Of a DNA stretch of 47,483 nucleotides, positions 44,733 to 47,483 are shown piece after piece. Position 1 is the first letter of the stretch, and each line of letters opens with the position of its first letter. This DNA is from Robiginitomaculum sp. (GTDB lineage Bacteria; Pseudomonadota; Alphaproteobacteria; Caulobacterales; Maricaulaceae), in NCBI GenBank assembly GCA_021776595.1, contig JAJFFP010000012.1, forward strand, positions 1-47,483, read 5' to 3'. Both the position numbers and the translations under genes were made by a program. A model generated the notes under the pieces. The model made no database searches and was not told where the DNA came from. It saw only the letters and a program-made list of their open reading frames with translations.

Positions 44733-47483
44733 TTAATCCAACAGTGCGGCAATCTCGCGCACCGCCATTTCCACCCCGCGCAGGCGCTGCACCGGTTCTG
44801 GCCAATGGCCACGCATAACCAGTTTTTGATCAGGGCGCAATTTAAACGCATTGCCGGGGCGTCCCATTAATTCCACCAGCCCCAGCGGGTTGGCAAAAGC
44901 GGCCCCACGGAAGCTCATCACCACGCCTTTTGGTCCGGCATCGGCTTTTTCAATGCCGCATTTCTTGCAAAGCGCCTTGATCTGCATAACGCTAAGCAAA
45001 TGTTTCGCCTCTATGGGCAGCTGTCCGAAACGGTCGATCAGTTCGGCGGCAAAGGCTTCGCGTTCCTCGTGGCTGTCGGCACTGGCCAGACGGCGATAAA
45101 GTTGAAGGCGCACATCAAGGTCAGGCACATAATGTTCCGGGATCAAGACACTTACCCCGGTATTGATTTGCGGGGTCCAGTCTGTATCGCTTTCCACGCC
45201 GCCGGTTTTCATTTCCGCCACGGCTTCTTCCAGCATGGCCTGATATAGCTCGACGCCGACATCGCGGATCTGGCCCGATTGTTCCTCGCCCAGAAGATTA
45301 CCGCCACCACGCAAATCCAGATCGTGACTGGCCAATGTAAAGCCCGCCCCCAGCGTATCCAACGAGGAAAGCACTTTTAGGCGCGCTTCGGCGGTTTGGG
45401 TGATCTTCATTTTTGCCGGAATGGTCAGATAGGCAAACCCGCGCACTTTTGAACGCCCAACCCGGCCACGAAGCTGATAAAGCTGTGACAAACCAAAACG
45501 GTCTGCCCGATGCACAATCAGCGTATTGGCTGTGGGAATATCAAGACCAGACTCAATAATGGTGGTGGAAAGAAGCACATCATAACGGCCTTCATAAAAG
45601 GCGGTCATGATGTCTTCCAGTTCCGTTGGTGCCATTTGGCCGTGGGCAACGATATAGCTGATTTCGGGCACTGATTCGCTCAAAAAGCGCTCAATTTCTT
45701 CCAAATCCAAAATCCGGGGCACCACAAAAAAACTTTGCCCGCCGCGAAAGCGCTCCCGCAACAGGGCCTCGCGTATGGTAACGACATCAAACGGCGCGAC
45801 ATAGGTGCGCACGGCAAGCCGGTCTACCGGCGGCGTGGCAATCAAGGATAATTCGCGAATACCGCTTAGCGCCATTTGCAAGGTGCGCGGGATCGGTGTG
45901 GCGGTCAGGGTCAGCACATGCACATCGGCGCGCAGGGCCTTGAGTTGTTCTTTATGGCGCACCCCAAAATGTTGCTCTTCATCAATAATCATCAGCGCCA
46001 GATCGCGAAGCTTTATCTGTTTGCCAAGCAGTGCATGGGTGCCGATTATAATGTCCACCTGCCCCGATGCCAGACCTTCACGGGCCGCTTTGGCTTCTTT
46101 GGCCGGCACCAGACGCGACAATTGCGCAATGCGCACCGGCCAGCCCTTAAAACGATCCTTAAAGGTGCGAAAATGCTGGCGGGCCAATAACGTGGTCGGG
46201 GCCACGATGGCCACTTGGCACCCGGTCATGGCCACCACAAAGGCGGCGCGCAGTGCGATCTCAGTCTTGCCAAAGCCCACATCGCCGCAAATAAGACGGT
46301 CCATAGGTCGGCCCTTGCCCAGATCCTCCAACACATCATCGATTGAAGCCAATTGATCATCGGTTTCAATAAACGGAAAACCAGCGCAAAACTCGTCCCA
46401 GGCCCCTTGCGGCGGCAAAATGGCATCGGCTTTGCGCATTTCGCGCGCCGCTGCAATGCTGATCAATTCCCCGGCCATATCGCGCAGTCGTTTTTTGGCT
46501 TTTGCCTTGCGCGCCTGCCAGGCGGCACCGCCCAGACGATCCAGCGTTGCCGTGGCTGATTCCGTGCCATAGCGCGAAAGCAATTCGATATTCTCTACCG
46601 GCAGAAATAATTTATCACTGCCGGCATAATGCAGTTCCAGACAGTCATGCGGTGCGTCACCAATGGCGAGTGTTTTAAGGCCGGCAAAGCGGCCAATGCC
46701 ATGATCCACATGCACTACCAGATCATCAATATGCAGACTGGCGACTTCGGCGATAAAATTGGCGGCGCGTTTTTTGCGCCGGGTATGGGCCAGGCGATCC
46801 CCAAGAATGTCCTGTTCGCCAATAATGGCAAAATCCGCCGTTTCAAAACCGTGCTCAATGGGTAAAACAGCACGGGCAATGGCCTTGGCTGGCAGTGCGC
46901 CAAATTCAAAAAATGCGTTTATATTTTTGATGTTTTTGACGCCGTGGTCCTCTAATACCCCGGCGGTGCGTTCCGCCGAACCTTCTGACCAGCCCGCAAT
47001 CAAAACGTTCTTATGCTGATTGACCAGATCATTGGTATGCCCGCGCACAGCGTCATAAACATTGGTGTTTGAGGTGGAGCGCTCGGCGGCAAACACCCGG
47101 CCAGTCTTGCCCCCGGCGTCCACAACCGCCATGGCGGGCGGTAAGGAAAATGGCGAAAACTGACGAATATCCAGCGTATCCAGCGCGCCTTCAAATGCCC
47201 CCTCATCCAGATAAAGCGCCGCAGGCTCAAGCGCCCGATAGGCAGGGGCCGCGAATGAGGAGGAGGTGTGCTGACCTGCGTTTTCGCGCCTGCTGGCGTA
47301 ATAGTCATTGACCATCTGCACCCGCTCGATCATCGATTCCACCGCCAGATGGTCAAGCGCCATCAGGGCCTTGGGGCCAAAATAGTCAAATACGGTTTCG
47401 GTCGTTTCATAAAAGAGTGGCAACCAGTGCTCCACACCCTGGGGCCGCGCGCCAGCACTAACCGCGTCATAAAGCGCATCATT
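44733..47483 (-). CDS. mfd: Transcription-repair coupling factor (5' end outside window)
   Basis: Mfd removes RNA polymerase stalled at lesions and recruits the UvrAB excision machinery. The visible 916 codons lack about 200-250 N-terminal residues, because the frame remains open to the last base (NDALYDAVSAGARPQGVEHW). A GTG at 47435 is internal, not a start. Present are the UvrB-like region (the part with VEHWLPLFY), the RNA-polymerase-interacting Tudor-like domain (VVHVDHGIGRFAGLKTL), the helicase with Walker A GDVGFGKTEIA, DEEQHFGV, TATPIPRTLQMALSGIRELSLI and ESGLDIPTANTLIVHRADRFGL, and the C-terminal autoinhibitory domain. The gene is complete at its 3' end. Confidence 0.96.
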   Translation of the reverse strand, partial: NDALYDAVSAGARPQGVEHWLPLFYETTETVFDYFGPKALMALDHLAVESMIERVQMVNDYYASRRENAGQHTSSSFAAPAYRALEPAALYLDEGAFEGALDTLDIRQFSPFSLPPAMAVVDAGGKTGRVFAAERSTSNTNVYDAVRGHTNDLVNQHKNVLIAGWSEGSAERTAGVLEDHGVKNIKNINAFFEFGALPAKAIARAVLPIEHGFETADFAIIGEQDILGDRLAHTRRKKRAANFIAEVASLHIDDLVVHVDHGIGRFAGLKTLAIGDAPHDCLELHYAGSDKLFLPVENIELLSRYGTESATATLDRLGGAAWQARKAKAKKRLRDMAGELISIAAAREMRKADAILPPQGAWDEFCAGFPFIETDDQLASIDDVLEDLGKGRPMDRLICGDVGFGKTEIALRAAFVVAMTGCQVAIVAPTTLLARQHFRTFKDRFKGWPVRIAQLSRLVPAKEAKAAREGLASGQVDIIIGTHALLGKQIKLRDLALMIIDEEQHFGVRHKEQLKALRADVHVLTLTATPIPRTLQMALSGIRELSLIATPPVDRLAVRTYVAPFDVVTIREALLRERFRGGQSFFVVPRILDLEEIERFLSESVPEISYIVAHGQMAPTELEDIMTAFYEGRYDVLLSTTIIESGLDIPTANTLIVHRADRFGLSQLYQLRGRVGRSKVRGFAYLTIPAKMKITQTAEARLKVLSSLDTLGAGFTLASHDLDLRGGGNLLGEEQSGQIRDVGVELYQAMLEEAVAEMKTGGVESDTDWTPQINTGVSVLIPEHYVPDLDVRLQLYRRLASADSHEEREAFAAELIDRFGQLPIEAKHLLSVMQIKALCKKCGIEKADAGPKGVVMSFRGAAFANPLGLVELMGRPGNAFKLRPDQKLVMRGHWPEPVQRLRGVEMAVREIAALLD

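Noticed and set aside
1-47483. CRISPR array, tRNA/rRNA genes, prophage, toxin-antitoxin or defence cluster
   Set aside because: No regularly spaced repeats with unique spacers, no cloverleaf-like sequences noticed, and no phage, restriction, toxin or defence proteins among the genes.

Overview
The window reads as a gene-dense stretch of an alphaproteobacterial chromosome of moderate GC content. The evidence is the core gene neighbourhood (prfB, PBP1A and amidase reading away from a divergent RNase E; slt divergent from dapA-smpB; an M48/TPR protease followed by a DsbA-like protein), the RNase E architecture with an acidic S1 insertion and an Arg-rich tail, and a 535-residue MCC-type carboxyltransferase. 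The genus cannot be decided from the sequence alone. Nearly everything is housekeeping. The only mobile DNA seen is the 5' end of an IS5-like transposase running off the left edge.

Region by region. 1-2.5 kb: truncated IS end, then cfa (cyclopropane fatty acid synthase) converging with a histone-deacetylase-family gene. 2.5-7.6 kb, minus strand: amiC-like amidase, PBP1A (mrcA), prfB with its programmed +1 frameshift, then the deacetylase. 7.9-14.3 kb, plus strand: rne with a 111-bp tandem repeat in its tail and a good terminator, a periplasmic M48/TPR protease, a DsbA-like thiol oxidoreductase, and an SMP-30/strictosidine-synthase-like propeller. 14.3-21.3 kb: ABC-F ATPase (minus), ndk (plus), then the minus-strand block response regulator-parC-lemA-M48 membrane protease. 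21.5-25.7 kb: nrdJ (B12-dependent ribonucleotide reductase) and a secreted pentapeptide-repeat protein. 25.7-29.3 kb: dapA-smpB divergent from a soluble lytic transglycosylase. 29.3-29.7 kb: the one clearly repeat-bearing intergenic region. 29.7-34.1 kb: cNMP-patatin phospholipase and a crotonase on minus, divergent from mccB on plus. 34.2-37.6 kb: a very large exported beta-propeller/amidohydrolase fusion. 37.7-43.6 kb: a tiny minus-strand ORF, then topA-rnr-NUDIX on plus. 43.6-47.5 kb: nitronate monooxygenase and the 3' portion of mfd, which leaves the window.

Functional themes: cell-wall growth and remodelling (PBP1A, amidase, lytic transglycosylase, DapA), envelope proteolysis and folding (two M48 proteases, LemA, DsbA-like), RNA turnover and ribosome rescue (RNase E, RNase R, SmpB, RF2, ABC-F), DNA topology and repair (ParC, TopA, Mfd), nucleotide supply (NrdJ, Ndk), and leucine/acyl-CoA catabolism (MccB, crotonase). 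Genes are tightly packed: five of seven convergent pairs overlap or end within four bases of each other. I found no CRISPR array, tRNA, rRNA, prophage, defence island or biosynthetic cluster, and no convincing new multi-gene system. The most unusual local signals are the RNase E tail repeat, hairpins placed at ribosome-binding sites, the intergenic palindromes at 29.4-29.6 kb, and the propeller/amidohydrolase fusion.
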